From the NCBI GenBank assembly GCA_022478985.1, contig JAKSZP010013328.1:1-64000 (forward strand): a stretch of 64,000 bases of DNA, read 5' to 3'. The DNA is from Massospora cicadina. Lineage: Eukaryota; Entomophthoromycota; Entomophthoromycetes; Entomophthorales; Entomophthoraceae. The position numbers and the translations under genes were made by a program. This document shows positions 11,914 to 23,982 of the stretch, one piece after another. The notes beneath the pieces are model-generated. The model was given only the letters and a program-made list of their open reading frames with translations. It made no database searches and was not told the origin of the DNA. How positions within the stretch are numbered: position 1 is the stretch's first letter; every line of letters starts with the position of its first letter.

Positions 11914-12889
11914 CCCTTGATTAGACAATAAGTCTCCTATATTGTGTGCGCTTAGTGGAACTTTGCGTGAAATTTTTTAATGATTCAACCACTCTCTGGG
12001 TCTTTGATGGTGCAGGTGTCAACACTCATTTTCTCAATTATTTTGAACATAGCAATCCAGATGCTGGCCAACTTGTTTTTCAGCCCAAAATTCATGTTAA
12101 TTGTGGAGCAAATATTATCTCTCCTTCTTAGAAAATTAACTAACCCGCTATGCCATACCCAATTGGGAGCCTGATTCTTGATCTTTTTGGCCAAGCTGAA
12201 GGGTACGCTTCTGTTTGCAACTTAATCAATGTGTTGGATAAATTAATCTATTAAAGGTGGGGATCCATTCCGCCACTATATTCTACACACGCATAGAGCA
12301 ATGCAAGAAGAGCGTGGTGTCCATATATTAATTAAAGGGGCTCTTCCACATGGCGGAATGATAGCTAATGTTATAAGCGAAAACGGTGATGTACAGAAGG
12401 GAACTCCAATATGAGGGTCTATCTGTTACTAGCTTCCAGAGTATATTCACAAATGTACCATTGACCTGTTAAACCATTCTGTTGGACTTGGAGTGATATG
12501 AGGAAGTCAGAATACTGCAGACGCCTATCGTCTAATTCAACTTTGGAAGGATGTGCAAGATGATATTGGTTCCATTATTGGCAAGAATGAACTGAGGGTA
12601 GCCATGCCGCTGGATAATACATACCATTATATAGTTGCCACTGTGACCGCACCTAAATCCTGTATCAACTGTGCTTCAACCTACCTGTTTAAGTGGTCAA
12701 TCGCCACCAGAATGTACTTGTACCAGTTAGCTAAGTTGGAAGAGGGCCAACGACATCAAGGGAAACTGTATGCCAAGTAAAATGGGGTTTCACTAACTGG
12801 TATGAAGCCTTCTGGCGGAATGGCTTTTACACTTGGCATTGGTGGCAACGTTTAATGGTTTTGAGCATGTCAAAGTTCATGGTTTCCCA

Positions 12890-13153
12890 TTAATACTGAA
12901 TGTGCAACAATTCCATCATTTTGCGCAAACCACCATGTTCAACTGCTCGATGTGCATTCATGGTAATTCTAGGCCATGTAAGGGTTGAAGGAAGTTCACC
13001 GTAAAGTTGACAATCCGCTTGTATACTTCCCCATTCTGATTGAAAGTTAATCTCTTGCATCTCATTTAATGCTTTTATAACTTGAGGTGGTTCATCATAA
13101 TTTTTTCTGATGAGCCTCTTATTGTATATTACACCGCTAAGATCTTTCGTCAC
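12890..13153 (-). pseudogene. Gypsy integrase N-terminal fragment, copy II
   Basis: The open stretch ends with AHRAVEHGGLRKMMELL, the H-x3-H half of the integrase H2C2 zinc-binding domain (H-x3-5-H ... C-x2-C). Upstream residues correspond to the RNase H-integrase linker. The matching copy III segment is 26451-26636 (AHKAVRHGGVYKTIELL). Downstream catalytic D,D-35-E residues lie in degraded sequence at 12000-12890 that has several stops. Confidence 0.7.
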
Positions 13154-13385
13154 TAAAAAGGTTAGAAATCTAGATAAGCAGTTAGCCTTCTGGTGCTTAA
13201 CTCCTGGTCAGTGGAGGATCTCAAAGTCATACGCCTGCAGTTTGAGGGCCCATCGGGCTAATCGTCTTTCAGGCTCCTTAAGGTTCTGTAACCAGAATTA
13301 CGATGAGTGATCTGTTACAGCTTTAAACTTCACCTCATGCATGTAGACACTTAATTGCATTATATGCATAAATTACCGCTGAGCA

Positions 13386-13727
13386 CTACCACTCAGTCAC
13401 GGTATAATTATGCTCATGGCAGTTCAGGCTTTGACTGCAGTATGCAACGGGATGCTTCTCCCCCTCATCATCTTTCTGAGAAAGGACCGCCCCAACAGTG
13501 GAAAGAGACTCATCCATCTGAACAATAAAATCTTTATCAAAGTTTGGATAGTGTAGCACCAGCGCACTGATCAGCGCCATCCAAAAGTGTATCAAAGGCG
13601 TATTAACAGCATTCTTTCCATTAAACATGGAATACTTTAAATAACAACTAAAATAGCGGGCCCCCAATACAGCTGAAGTTAGAATGAAACGCTGGCAGTA
13701 GCGAAATATTCTCAAAAATAACTGCAT
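13386..13727 (-). pseudogene. Gypsy RT-RNase H fragment, copy II
   Basis: A 113-codon frame covering the RT thumb and the start of RNase H. Diagnostic residues are FIVQMDESLSTVGAVLSQ, in which the first RNase H aspartate is present, then HPVAYCSQSLN and HEHNYTVTEW. These are standard Ty3/Gypsy RNase H motifs. It is bounded by stops. The RT core upstream (13740-14454) is in other frames, with the fragment 14454-14227 carrying the N-terminal RT region. Confidence 0.85.
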
Positions 13728-14791
13728 GTCACAATTAATGTTTTGTGTAGTGTTTTTCAGATATCCTCCACCTTGTCTGGTTGTGGCTTCAGCCCCATGG
13801 AGTCTACCACAAACCCCAGGTATTTCAACTGGTCCATGAAGATTTTAAATTTACAAGGCTTAATCTTAATGTTCGCCTCAGAGAGCTGGCGGAATACTGC
13901 TTTAGATGATCAAGGTGCTCAGAAAAGTTCAAGAGAAAACAATGATATCATTGAGTCATATGAGGACACACAACAGCTTCAGGTCGCTGAATATAGTGTA
14001 CATGTCTTGTTGGAATGAGCCGGGGCATTACAAAACCTAAGTGCATATGGGTCAGTTGGAAAAGACCTTTGGATGTTATTACAGCTCATTTCTCCTGTTC
14101 CACCACATGCAATTCGATTTTCCAGTAGCCCAATATCAAATCCTTTGCCAATAAGTAGTGACCTCCTCCTAACAAATCTAACACATTGTTAATCCAAGGC
14201 AATGGATATGAGTCCTTTTTGTAATACTATTGAGCTTCCAGTAGTCTATTACTACGCAGTTGGAGACCCTTATTTTTTACAATCAGAATGGATGAAGCCC
14301 ACGGACTCTTGGACAGTTTGAGCATCCCTTGCTCCAGCAACTTATCATTTTCCTCGGTGACAATGTTTTTAGCTGCCCTCAATTGGCGGATTGGTGAGAT
14401 CTGATGGGAGGATGATCCCCGGTGTCCAATAAATGGACCACCCCCTGAGCACACCCTAATTTGTGGTCATTTACAGAAAAAAAATCTTTATACTTCTAAA
14501 ATAAAGCTATTGCTTAGTTTTTTTGTCCTTCCAATAACCCTATTAATTTCTCCTGCAGTACCACTGTCATCACACCAGACTGCGACTTGACGGTTAGACC
14601 AAGTTTATTCAACAAACTGAACTTGTGAACCTGAAGGACCTCCTTGATTGGGGTCAAGGTAAAATAAGCCACTATTTGGTGTCATCAGATTTTTATTGGT
14701 TCATTTTGGTGATTTTCTAACAAAACCTTGATCTCCCCATGGCCTGGGAGTATAATCCACAGAGCCATATAGAGCTCAAACTGCTTTTGCT

Positions 14792-14806
14792 GATAAGGCC
14801 CACTGA
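14792..14806. repeat. TSD of LINE-C, left copy
   Basis: GATAAGGCCCACTGA, repeated perfectly at 20882-20896 directly after the poly(A) of LINE-C. The homologous uninterrupted Gypsy III site near 28335-28360 has one copy of the related sequence. Confidence 0.9.
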
Positions 14807-14895
14807 ATCTCTTTCTGCTAAGCATCACTTTTCGAAAATCAATTCAGCCTGAAATTTAGCTCCACTAAAGAGATTTACGAAAACTATTAGCAAAT

Positions 14896-17282
14896 ATGGC
14901 GGGAAACCCCGCAAAAGAACCCGCAGGCTATGCCAAACGAGCCAGCAACACCCCCAAACGAAGCAACCCTCGGTTACCCACCTCAGGGTCAACCAGAATC
15001 ACCCGCTCTCAAGCAGCAGCCATGAAAGCAGGCACCACCCCCCAACCTGGAGCTACTCCAACTAGCGCCAGTTCACCTGATCGCACTTCTGCAACCTGCA
15101 CGCCTAACAGCTCTGTGTGTGCTGCCTCCCACCAACCCGCTGGGCCCCCTCCAACTAAGGAGGCCATCACCCACGCTGTTTTAATGGCGTCTGCTCAGTT
15201 GAATGCAACTCAGCCCATCCAGACATTCACCTCCCCCATTGTGTCAGCTAGTTCAGCCCCATCTATTATTGCTGACGCCGTGTTTCTGGCTCCCTCCATG
15301 AGGGGCGATACCCAGCTACCTGGCCCCCAAATTCTCAGATGTAAGGTTGGATTAGCCGCACATTCTGGTTCACTAAGCACCAAATTGGGACAATCTACTC
15401 TTCCCAATGAGGATTCAAATGGTTCGGATTTTGGAACTTCAAACCAGTTCCAATCTCACCCGTCCCATTTAAACCCCATAATCGGCACTTCTCAAGTCGG
15501 CACTTTATCTCCATATGCTGAAAACGGCCAATTCACCAATCATCCAGTGAGTTTTGCCCACGAAATCACAGCAAATACTCGGGCTGAATTTACCTAAATA
15601 GATTGGGATGGTGATGAAACATCGCCCTCCTCCCAATTGGCTGGAGTTAATTCCAATCTGGATGAACCTCCCCAATTTAGCGAGGCCCAACAATCCGCAC
15701 CTCAATTTGATATGATGCCAGCAACTGCTGTAACATTCCAGTAACAAGGGAACTCCACAAACTTGTCCAAACCACCAGCTCACACTCAACCCGCGATTGC
15801 AGCCCAAAGCAAACACAAACGTACCAAAGGAGCCACTGGGGCGTGACAAAAACCTCTGGCACCAACGCTACCCAAAGCTGATCCCCGTGAAGTAGCGTTT
15901 ATTGCTGATGTTAAGAAGAAATGGGCCGAAACTAGAGCGCAAAAAGCTCTACCTCGCTCAACCCTCTCCCACGCAATTCGCCTTTATTATGGGCATAACC
16001 CTGTTGAATTCTATACAGAGGATTACTTCTCATACTTTGCAGCGATTGCGGAGACATTCCCTATTAACACCACCATCCATGAATCAGTGGAGGGCCACTA
16101 CATCGATGTGGGCTTCACTGAAGCTGCCCTGCTGACCATGCTGCCACCCTCCAGGTCATTATTCCACGCGGATCTCTTCGCATCTCCCGCACACGCTCTC
16201 ACCTGGAGAAAATTTCATGGGTTACTTTTTCCAACCTACCAACGACTGTTGATCCTGAGTCTCTTAAACTGGCACTCCATCGTGGTTTAATGGAGTTTGG
16301 GTCTGTTCTTTCAGTGGACTTTAGCGTCCCCTCTTACTATGCTCCCACTCAAAGAGCTCGCACTGCTAGGGCGTCGTTCATCCCCTCCCCCACTGTATCC
16401 CGCAACATTGAGGTTATTCCTCGTGTGGCGGTAGTTGGGGCATGCCCTGAGATCTTTTTGTCGACCCTGATCAGGCGCGCCCCCGGTGTTCATGGTGTAA
16501 CGCCCTTGGACACTTGTATAGTGGCTGCATAGCTCGAAAACAAGCCCTCTTAGCCACCACCCAGGGGCCTAAACCAGGCCAAAAACGATCCCACATGGCT
16601 GCAGCAGCAATTCCACAACCCACACAATGGGTTCCCATCCAAGATCTGTCCCCTGAGGCCTTACGCCTAGCAGTTGAAACAGCTAACCCCACTATTGGTG
16701 TGGGATACCTTCGCGCTCATGCCCCCTTCCAATGGGCACCCCCTCCAATCTCCCAGAGTCAACTCCTCTCTCACCAAGCGCAAGGCATCTCCCACAGGGT
16801 GCCCCTCGTCAGCCACCCCCACTCAGGGCTCCGCGGCACCCCCACCAACCCCCACCAGCAATTTATCGCATCAGCCCTCAGCTCCCAATGGAGCTATGCC
16901 CACCAGCATGGACTGGCAACTCGCGGCCTGCAGTAGAAGTGCCACTTAAAGAGTCCTACCCCAACTCCACAGTCCATTTCGCGCGGATCCTTTGCAGTGT
17001 TGGAGGAAGTGAATATGGACTCAGACTCATCAAATGGGGACACCGCGGAGGTCACCATTGAGCACCCTCAGGTCCTTCCCCTGCAACGGAGCGGGGGCAG
17101 CATCCTAGGCTGGCTTACTGGGTCCTCCTCCGCCCCCCCCACCCTCTCCTTCCCCTCAGAACCCTCGACGCTCCTCACGGATTGCAGCTAATAGTCAAGC
17201 TAAAGGACTCAAAACTAGCCGCCTCACAGCAGCAGGTTTAAGCGCTGGCAACCCCCCAGGACATGGAGGGGAACAGCTATGA
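14896..17282 (+). pseudogene. LINE-C ORF1 (gag-like, CCHC)
   Basis: It opens with ATG at 14896 and starts with an Ala/Pro/Ser/Thr-rich basic segment including the SRITRSQAAAMKAG type of motif. In-frame stops occur at about 15595 (TAA), 15742 (TAA) and 15844 (TGA); each could come from CAA or CGA by one transition. The middle part (about 15890-16250) is globular. A zinc knuckle at 16487-16528 reads CSWCNALGHLYSGC (C-x2-C-x4-H-x4-C). The C-terminus is proline-rich and ends with RRSSRIAANSQAKGLKTSRL. The frame changes once or more around 16200-16900. Its stop overlaps the ORF2 start as ATGA. Confidence 0.8.
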
Positions 17283-20200
17283 GTCCCCATGGCAGCACCC
17301 TGGCCCTGCAATCCATCAACGCAAATGGGTTGCGGGACTTTAAGCGGAGAGCCCGCCTCCTCCGAAACTTCAGGTCAGCACAAATTGACATCGCTGCTGT
17401 CCAGGAGCCCCATATCCTCCCCCACGAACAATCTGCATGGAATGAACAGTTTGGAGGCAACTCCTTCTGGACAAACCATGCCGCCCTTATTGTATTGAAT
17501 TTCCGGGTTAAAACCCATTCTTTTTCACAATATCTAGGTGGCCGCCTCATACTGGCCAAACTCACCACTCCTGACTTCTCCTTCTTCGCTGCAAGCATCT
17601 ACCTGCCTAATGCAGGTCAGGAGCAAAATCGGCTCTTGGAAGAGCTCCTCCAACTCAATCTCCCACGGAATACAGTTCTCTTAGGAGATTTCAACACAAC
17701 CATAAGTCGCGTCCGTGACTCTTACCCCCTGCAGCAAAGGAACGCCCTGGATCAAGTCGCCTCCAAGATTTCCTTCGCCTGAGTGGCTTTATAGATGCGC
17801 TTCCACCCTCCGCGTCTGGCCTAGGTTGCATGACTAAGATCCAGTATGATGGAGGAGCTTTCCAGTCAGCGTCACGCATAGATATGGCACTGATTGGCCC
17901 CCTGCTAATTGGCCGCGTCTCCTCTCCCATCTCCGTGACAACCATCTGAGTGATCACAGGTCACTCACCGTTGTCCTCACCACCACACTTAGACCGTCGC
18001 GTAGGTTCTGGCCTAGGGTTGCCCCAGCTCTTCTCAACAACCCCTTCACTAAGGAGAAGCTGTCTATGACCATCCGGGAGACTCTCACCTCCCCCCACCC
18101 CACTTGCTTGACCACAAGGCTAGATGGGCGGTGACCAAGGAGGGCATCACCCGCGTTGCTTACAACTGTGCCAAAGCCCAGATGACTGCAGCTCGCGCCA
18201 GAGTCAAAAGGGCGGAAGCCAGAATCAGACATCTAGAGCGAAACTGCCAGCCTTCGCCCTCTCCCAGATGGTTGGAAGACTGGGAAGCGGCGCAGGAAGC
18301 ACTCCGCTTGGAGCTCACACTGCAGGAAGAACGGGCAGCAAACTTTACAACATCTCGTTACTATGCTCAATGGGAACGCCCCACCCGCTTCTTCTTTCAG
18401 AAACAGAAAGCCCGGTCAACAGCGCAGGATATTACTGCACTGAAGATTGGCACTACAACCACTTCAGATAAGGAGGAAATCACGCAGGAACTACACCGCT
18501 TCTACTCCAGCCTCTTCCATGCCACCCAGGTGGACCCATCGGACATCCAAGACTTCCTGTGGCGGGCTCCAGAGCCGCCCATTGACCCACGGGCTGATGA
18601 GGCTCTACTGGCGCCTATTTCCATCCAGGAGGTGATGGAAACCCTTCTGAAATCCCCACGGCTTAAAGCCCCATGCCCAGATGGAATACCCTTTGAGGTG
18701 TACCTTCTGGAACCTGCAGTGATAGCCAGAACCCTCCGCGACCTCTTCGCTGCACTCTTGGTGAATGGCGAGGTCCTCCCCGACTCCAGAGGCTCAATCA
18801 CGACCCTCATTCACAAGAATTCAGACCGTGAGAACCTGGCGAACTGGCGCCCCATAGCGTTGATCAACACAGACCACAAGCTCTTCACGAAGCTTCTGGC
18901 CAACCGGATCACCAAATGGGTGTCACCTCGCCTCTCCCCATCCCAGTACAGTTTTATTCCGGGGAGGTCGTTATGGGACAACTATAATGACCTTCACGTG
19001 ACTTTGACTGCTAACTCTCGTAAGGTGAATGGCTTTGTGGCTCTTCTGGATATGGAGAAAGCATATGATCGGGTAGCCTGGAAGTATATTGATGCTTCCC
19101 TGGCCCGCTTCCATCTCCCACCCGCAGCTAGGCGCTGGATATCATCGCTCTATGACCAGCTCCACACCAGAGTCCTGGCGCCAATGGGTTTTACAGTGGC
19201 AGTACCAGTTGGACAAGGTCTCCGGCAAGGGGACCCCCTGAGCCCTATCCTTTTTAACATCACCCTTGACCCCCTCTTGGCCTCCTTACAGGACAAGCTA
19301 ACAGGGATTCTGATCCCAGGTAAAGCCCCCACACGCACCATGGCATTTGCAGATGACACTGCCATTGCATTTGGCTGCCCTGGGGATGTTGCCCTCGCTG
19401 CTGTGACCATTGAGAGGTACACCAAGGCGTCCAACGCCATGGTCAACACCTCCAAGACAACAGTTGTACAGGTCGGCTCCCCCAACTTCCCCCACCATTT
19501 GGTATTGAACCTGAGCGCGGTACCTTCCGTCACCTGGGCGTTCTCACCAACCAACAAGGAGTTGCGCTAAAAGACAATGAGGACTTGCTCCTTGCAGCAG
19601 TTAACTCCAGGATTGCCAGCTGGAACCGGCGGCACATCACCCCCAGGGTCGAGCTCTGATGGCCAATGTGTTCCTCCTCTCCAAAGTCTGGTTCCAAGCG
19701 CACGTCTGCCCATTCACAGATGCCTTTTATACGCGGCTCAATGTACTCCTCCGCTGTTGGATCTGGGGCTCAAACCATCCACCAATAGCCCTCTCAACCA
19801 TTGCCCGACCCTGCAATGAAGGGGGCCTAGGGCTTCTGGACACGCGATCCCACGCCACCACAATCTTCCTGAAGTTCCTATGGCCGATTGTCTGCTGGGA
19901 CGCGACCCCCATGCCCCAATGGGCGCCCGCCCTCCGCCAGTCAGTGTCAGCAGCTCTGGGTCTTCCTAGAGCATCTCTGACCTCATTAGGGAGTGGCTCA
20001 CAAACCACCCAGGCCATCGCCTAAAACCATCCTCATCCCCCTACTGGAACCAGGCTCTCCTTGCCCTGAAACGAGTAGGCGCGCGGATCCACCATGACTT
20101 CCCATACAGAAGGGAAGGCCCTGGCCTCAGCCCACGTCGCCATGCAATTGTGCACAATGGACAAGTTGTCACAACTCGCATCAACCCCCAAGATCGTCCT

Positions 20201-20806
20201 CCCATCCGCCCAAGACTCCTTGAGCTCCTCCCTCCCTCCGTGAGATTTGACCTTAAGGAATTGTGGAAGGACGTCTATCACCCCATCCTGTCAGCAAAGG
20301 TGTCCAACACCTTATGGAGAGTGCTCCACTGTTCATACAGGACAGGGGACCGGACTGGCCCTACCTTCCAGCACCGAAGCTGCCCCCGCTGTGTGGAGCC
20401 TATTGACTCCCACCTCCATCGTTTTTTCACCTGTCCAGGTGTCGCCGCATTTTGGCCAAAGGCCCGCGCGCTCCTCCATGCTCAGCCCTGGTCTGGACAC
20501 CCTGTGCAAGACCTCATGTTTGAGCAGACATTGCCTGGTTGCCACCGACCCCTCCGTGTCCTCGCCTATGCCACAGCCATCTGGACCATCCATAACTCCT
20601 TCCTTCGTGCTGCCTTTGACCATCAGGTGTGGACCCTTCCACACATGATCACCCACTTTCAGGTACACTTTGAGATGGCCCTGAAGGTCTGCACTATGTC
20701 GCCAACCCTCCCCCGCTCAGTTGTCACTGCAGCATGGCTCTGGCGCGCAAACCCCCTCCCTTTCTCGATGCCTCCTCCCCTTCCTTCCCTCGCCTCAGGC
20801 TCTTAG
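17279..20806 (+). pseudogene. LINE-C ORF2 (endonuclease, RT, zinc motif), nearly intact
   Basis: The start ATG (17279) overlaps the ORF1 stop (17280-17282). The endonuclease (17279-18000) shows QSINANGLRDF, AVQEPHIL, LLGDFNTT and SDHRSL, all core motifs of the family. A frame change near 17782 precedes the last two-fifths of that domain. The RT (18104-19570) has CPDGIPFEVY, LANWRPIALINTD, YSFIPGRSLWDN, MEKAYDRVAW, GLRQGDPLSP and an intact FADDT box at 19346-19360. Frame breaks near 19570 and 20023 precede the C-terminal region, which has CPRCVEPIDSHLHRFFTC at about 20380-20435. The protein would nick the target and prime reverse transcription there. Only a few lesions separate it from an intact frame. 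Confidence 0.88.
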
Positions 20807-20881
20807 GAGCCCAGGCGTAATTCAATAAACATCGATGAATCCCCCCTTGGTTTGGGACCATCTAGTACTAAAAAAAAAAAA

Positions 20882-20896
20882 GATAAGGCCCACTGA
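20882..20896. repeat. TSD of LINE-C, right copy
   Basis: GATAAGGCCCACTGA, identical to 14792-14806. Gypsy copy II resumes immediately after it. Confidence 0.9.
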
Positions 20897-23428
20897 CCTC
20901 TCCATAGAGCCTGGCTGGTTTTTTCACCTATAACTCAGTGTTCACTATGACTTGGTGTCTGGAAGTAATAGATAGGCCCAGCAGCATATGAGGTAGCCCT
21001 TAATATTTGTATATCTGCTGGTGAAGGGGCCAAGTCTTTCTTTTTAGTTGATAATAGTAAACTAGAATCACTTCATCACTATATACAAGATTTATATGGC
21101 CCATGTGCACTGGATCCTTCGGCACTCCAAAGGTAAAGTAAATTGTGATCCGCTTCCCCAGTTTTCAAAGGTCTCCTCTGGCATATCAATGACAGCACGA
21201 AAGTATCACAGAAAAGCAGTTCCAATTACCAGGTCGTAGTAACTGTTGGGTAGCACTATTGCCAGAGATACAATGACAATAGACCCAAACCGCAAAGGTA
21301 ACGTGATGTACACTATCTCAAAGAACGTTATTTCAGCTTCAGTGGTCCCGTACACCATTTAATGGTCCACATGAGGATATAATGCCAACTTTGCCATCAT
21401 CTTAGTATAAACTATTTTGACCAGAGCGCCTGTATCTATTATAACGCAAACTCTATTTTTGCTAAAAAATGTCACAGTATGTACACTCAGAATAAGATTA
21501 ATAACGACTGTTTAATACATGAACAATAACAGGATTTTATCCCAATAAAATTCATAATCCCTTCACCAACTTTGGATTTCCTTGACAATAGCATCTACCA
21601 GAAGGGCGATGTCTACTCCTTTCAGGGAAAGTGCATCTGCAGCTGGATCCAGCTTGTCTGTAGAAGCTTGATTGAACATTTGGCAGGTGTACGGCTTTTG
21701 TTGCTCCTGAGGTTCTTCATCTGCTGAAGCCTTGGCTTGCGCTCATGTCAGTAAATTCACTCCCCTAACTGGTTGAAGGTATTTAATCTCATCATTTAAT
21801 TAAGGACTCCCACTGTATATACTACAATTAATTCAAGTGGGACATCTGGGGTTGAGATAGCGGAGTTAGAGAGTCCCATATCTACTCTGGCTCAACTTTT
21901 CTCTGGTAGTATTGATCCAGTTGCACGTAATGAATATGAAGGTTAGGGGAACTCCATGCCAGGTGGCCAGGGCGACCACATTTAAAGCAGTTAACCCCAT
22001 AAGAGCCGCGTCCTTGGTGCTCATAAGAGGGTACAGGCTGAAAATTTTGTTGATGTTCGGCATAACTAGGGCCAGGTTGGTTGACAATTGGTAACATTTG
22101 GCATAATTAGGTCCAAGTCAGTAGTTGGGTTTCTGATGATTTTCATAAGTAGGACAGGAGCGAAATTCAAACTTCTGAGGGGTAATTCAGCTGAGGGCAA
22201 GGCACTTGATTGTAATAAGGCCATGGGTTACTAGGCGGAATATGACCAGGATAAAAGAAATCGCCTAAATGAAAGGGTTTGGTAATGGTGCAGTGAGTTT
22301 CCGCTCTATATTAGGTGGAGGAAAGTTAGTGGATATAAGTGCAAGAGCAGAAAAATTTTGAACAGGTGGACATCATCAATAAAAATCAGAGAAATGACAT
22401 TGTAGAGCTCATGGTATGGCTTCACCGTGGAGGTCATTGTGATGCACACTTTGTCTTCCACTAAAATGAATGCTACAATTAGCACATGAGCTTCTTCCAA
22501 TAAATGGTCAGCGAACACTGTGAGGGTCTCATTACAGTGAAACAAATAGTCAAGAATTCCGCCTTTTGCTATGACATACTTAAGGTACCACCAAACAGTC
22601 GCAGAACAGTATCCTTCACTTCTTGGCAGGTAATGGAGCTTCTTGGAAGGTAGCAGTGACTTGCTCGGCACTTCCTGAAATCTAAGGCAGATATCAACAG
22701 ATTATCTTTATGCTGATCCAAGGCGCCTTCCATCGAAAACTCAAACGTTTAAAGAAGCCATGGATATTCTCATTGTGATCAAATGGAGGCAGCTTTTTGT
22801 TATAGATCTCCTCATCCTGCTCATAGACGCGACTTTTTAGAGCGTACTGAGGAATGGGTCAAGACCCATAAGCAGTCTCTTGATGAGGAGCTGGTCCAGC
22901 GAAGGTTAGGATGTCCACTGCTTTGGAGGTAGCATGGGCCTCTGCGGTGGGCAGCACTGCCATCACTCGATTGAATTGTTTCTCTGATATAACAATACCC
23001 AGTTCTTCCCTCCTGGGTGTAGTAGCTCATGACCACATCATATTCCTCACCATACAATTCTCCCCAAGAAGCCCCTTGTCATTCTTCCTCTTCCCAATAA
23101 GAGGGCTGAGAGGTACCATTCAATTTACGCTATGCGAAAAGCAGTCATTTGATAGTGTCATCCAAGCGTTTAGCAAGTTGCTTATTTAGATGTCCCAGAA
23201 TTTACATTTGGCTAAACGTTCTGTCAAGATGGTGTATAAATTCATTATGCTCCTGAGTAAGTTCATGATGTTTTTGAGCGTCGCATCTAAAGCAAGGTTT
23301 TGTTCTTATTTTGCTGATGCAGTGTTTCATCAAGATTCCCCGGCAAAGCAGACTTGATATGACATGGCCAGTTACTGAGGATTTTTATTTAAAGTGTTGA
23401 TCAATGGGCTCCCTGTAGTGAGCACCAC
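20897..23428 (-). mobile_element. Ty3/Gypsy copy II, protease and gag half
   Basis: Continuation of copy II after LINE-C. The protease region lies at about 21450-21150 and gag at about 23060-21870. At 23411-23428 the complement reads GTGGTGCTCACTACAGGG, the primer-binding site next to LTR b. In the zinc knuckle region (about 21960-22000) the reading CFKCGRPGHLAWSS has lost the last cysteine. The frames are broken throughout. Confidence 0.8.
21882..23057 (-). pseudogene. Gypsy gag, copy II
   Basis: Fragments of a gag polypeptide in several frames. The segment 22671-22306 contains the capsid end (FADHLLEEAHVLIVA), equivalent to FADQFMMEEYVLIGA in copy III. The segment 22097-21882 carries a CCHC knuckle that reads CFKCGRPGHLAWSSP, so the fourth ligand is missing. 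The N-terminal part at 23057-22821 is in a third frame. The order and spacing match copy III closely. Confidence 0.7.
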
Positions 23429-23982
23429 TGTTATAAGTTTTAAGGATTCTATTAGGATACACCATAAGGGTGCACAGGTCAAACCTACTAAACAACGGAC
23501 AGACAATGTGAGAATCATCATTCCTCTGAACACACTTGAAATATAATGAAATATGTAACAATTGCCCAATAACACTTTTTTTATTAAAAAATACAGTGAA
23601 TCCTCACTGTTCTGCTCTTAAAAGTACTAGAAACCTTCTTCATTAAATCTCCCATCTCACTTATATCTCAGCGACTTTGGATGATACTGGTCCCTTTCTT
23701 AGACTATTTGGCTCCACCATATTCTCATTGGTTACAGCAAGATATGGTATTCTTAAATTCCTATCACTTTAGTTTGAGCCGATCTAATTAATATTTGATG
23801 AATGTTAACATCGCCTTATCACCTTCTTTGGAGGCAATCCAATAATAACCCTTTAAAGCCCAATATCGCTTTATCTCAAGGGGCATAAATAATTTTACCT
23901 AATCATCATGGTCCATGAATTCTCCTCAATACACCGTAGCTATTCAGGGCTTATCATCCAGTCATATCAGAATCTTGATACA
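23429..23982 (-). repeat. Gypsy LTR b (554 bp)
   Basis: It starts TGTTATAAG directly beside a conserved primer-binding site and ends at ATACA. It is similar along its length to LTR a, including the TAGGATACACCATAAGGG block and the CGATCTAATTAATATTTGATGAATG block. To its right is a short stretch resembling the 3' end of a Gypsy internal region, as to the right of LTR a. Confidence 0.75.

Larger units (their letters stand above)
11914..14806 (-). mobile_element. Ty3/Gypsy copy II, integrase and RT half
   Basis: Minus-strand internal region between LTR a and the LINE-C insertion. Leftward order is RT (14700-13400), RNase H (13730-13170), integrase (13153 to about 12000), polypurine tract, LTR. 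With 20897-23428 it totals about 5.43 kb, almost the same as copy III (25463-30884). That agreement supports the LTR and LINE boundaries. The RT box at 13944-13958 reads stop-L-N-D-I instead of YLDDI. Confidence 0.85.
14807..20881 (+). mobile_element. LINE-C, full-length non-LTR retrotransposon
   Basis: A 6.08 kb plus-strand LINE inserted in Gypsy copy II between perfect 15 bp TSDs. It has a 5' leader of about 90 bp, ORF1 (14896-17282), ORF2 (17279-20806) and a 3' end of AATAAA, then TTGGGACCATCTAGTACT and poly(A). It is much richer in G and C than the Gypsy and LINE-D sequence around it, and its ORFs are the least damaged of the LINEs here, so it looks younger or compositionally distinct. 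The same 3' tail occurs on LINE-B, on the composite SINE at 59507-59755 and on a 24 bp insertion at 48646. Confidence 0.93.
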
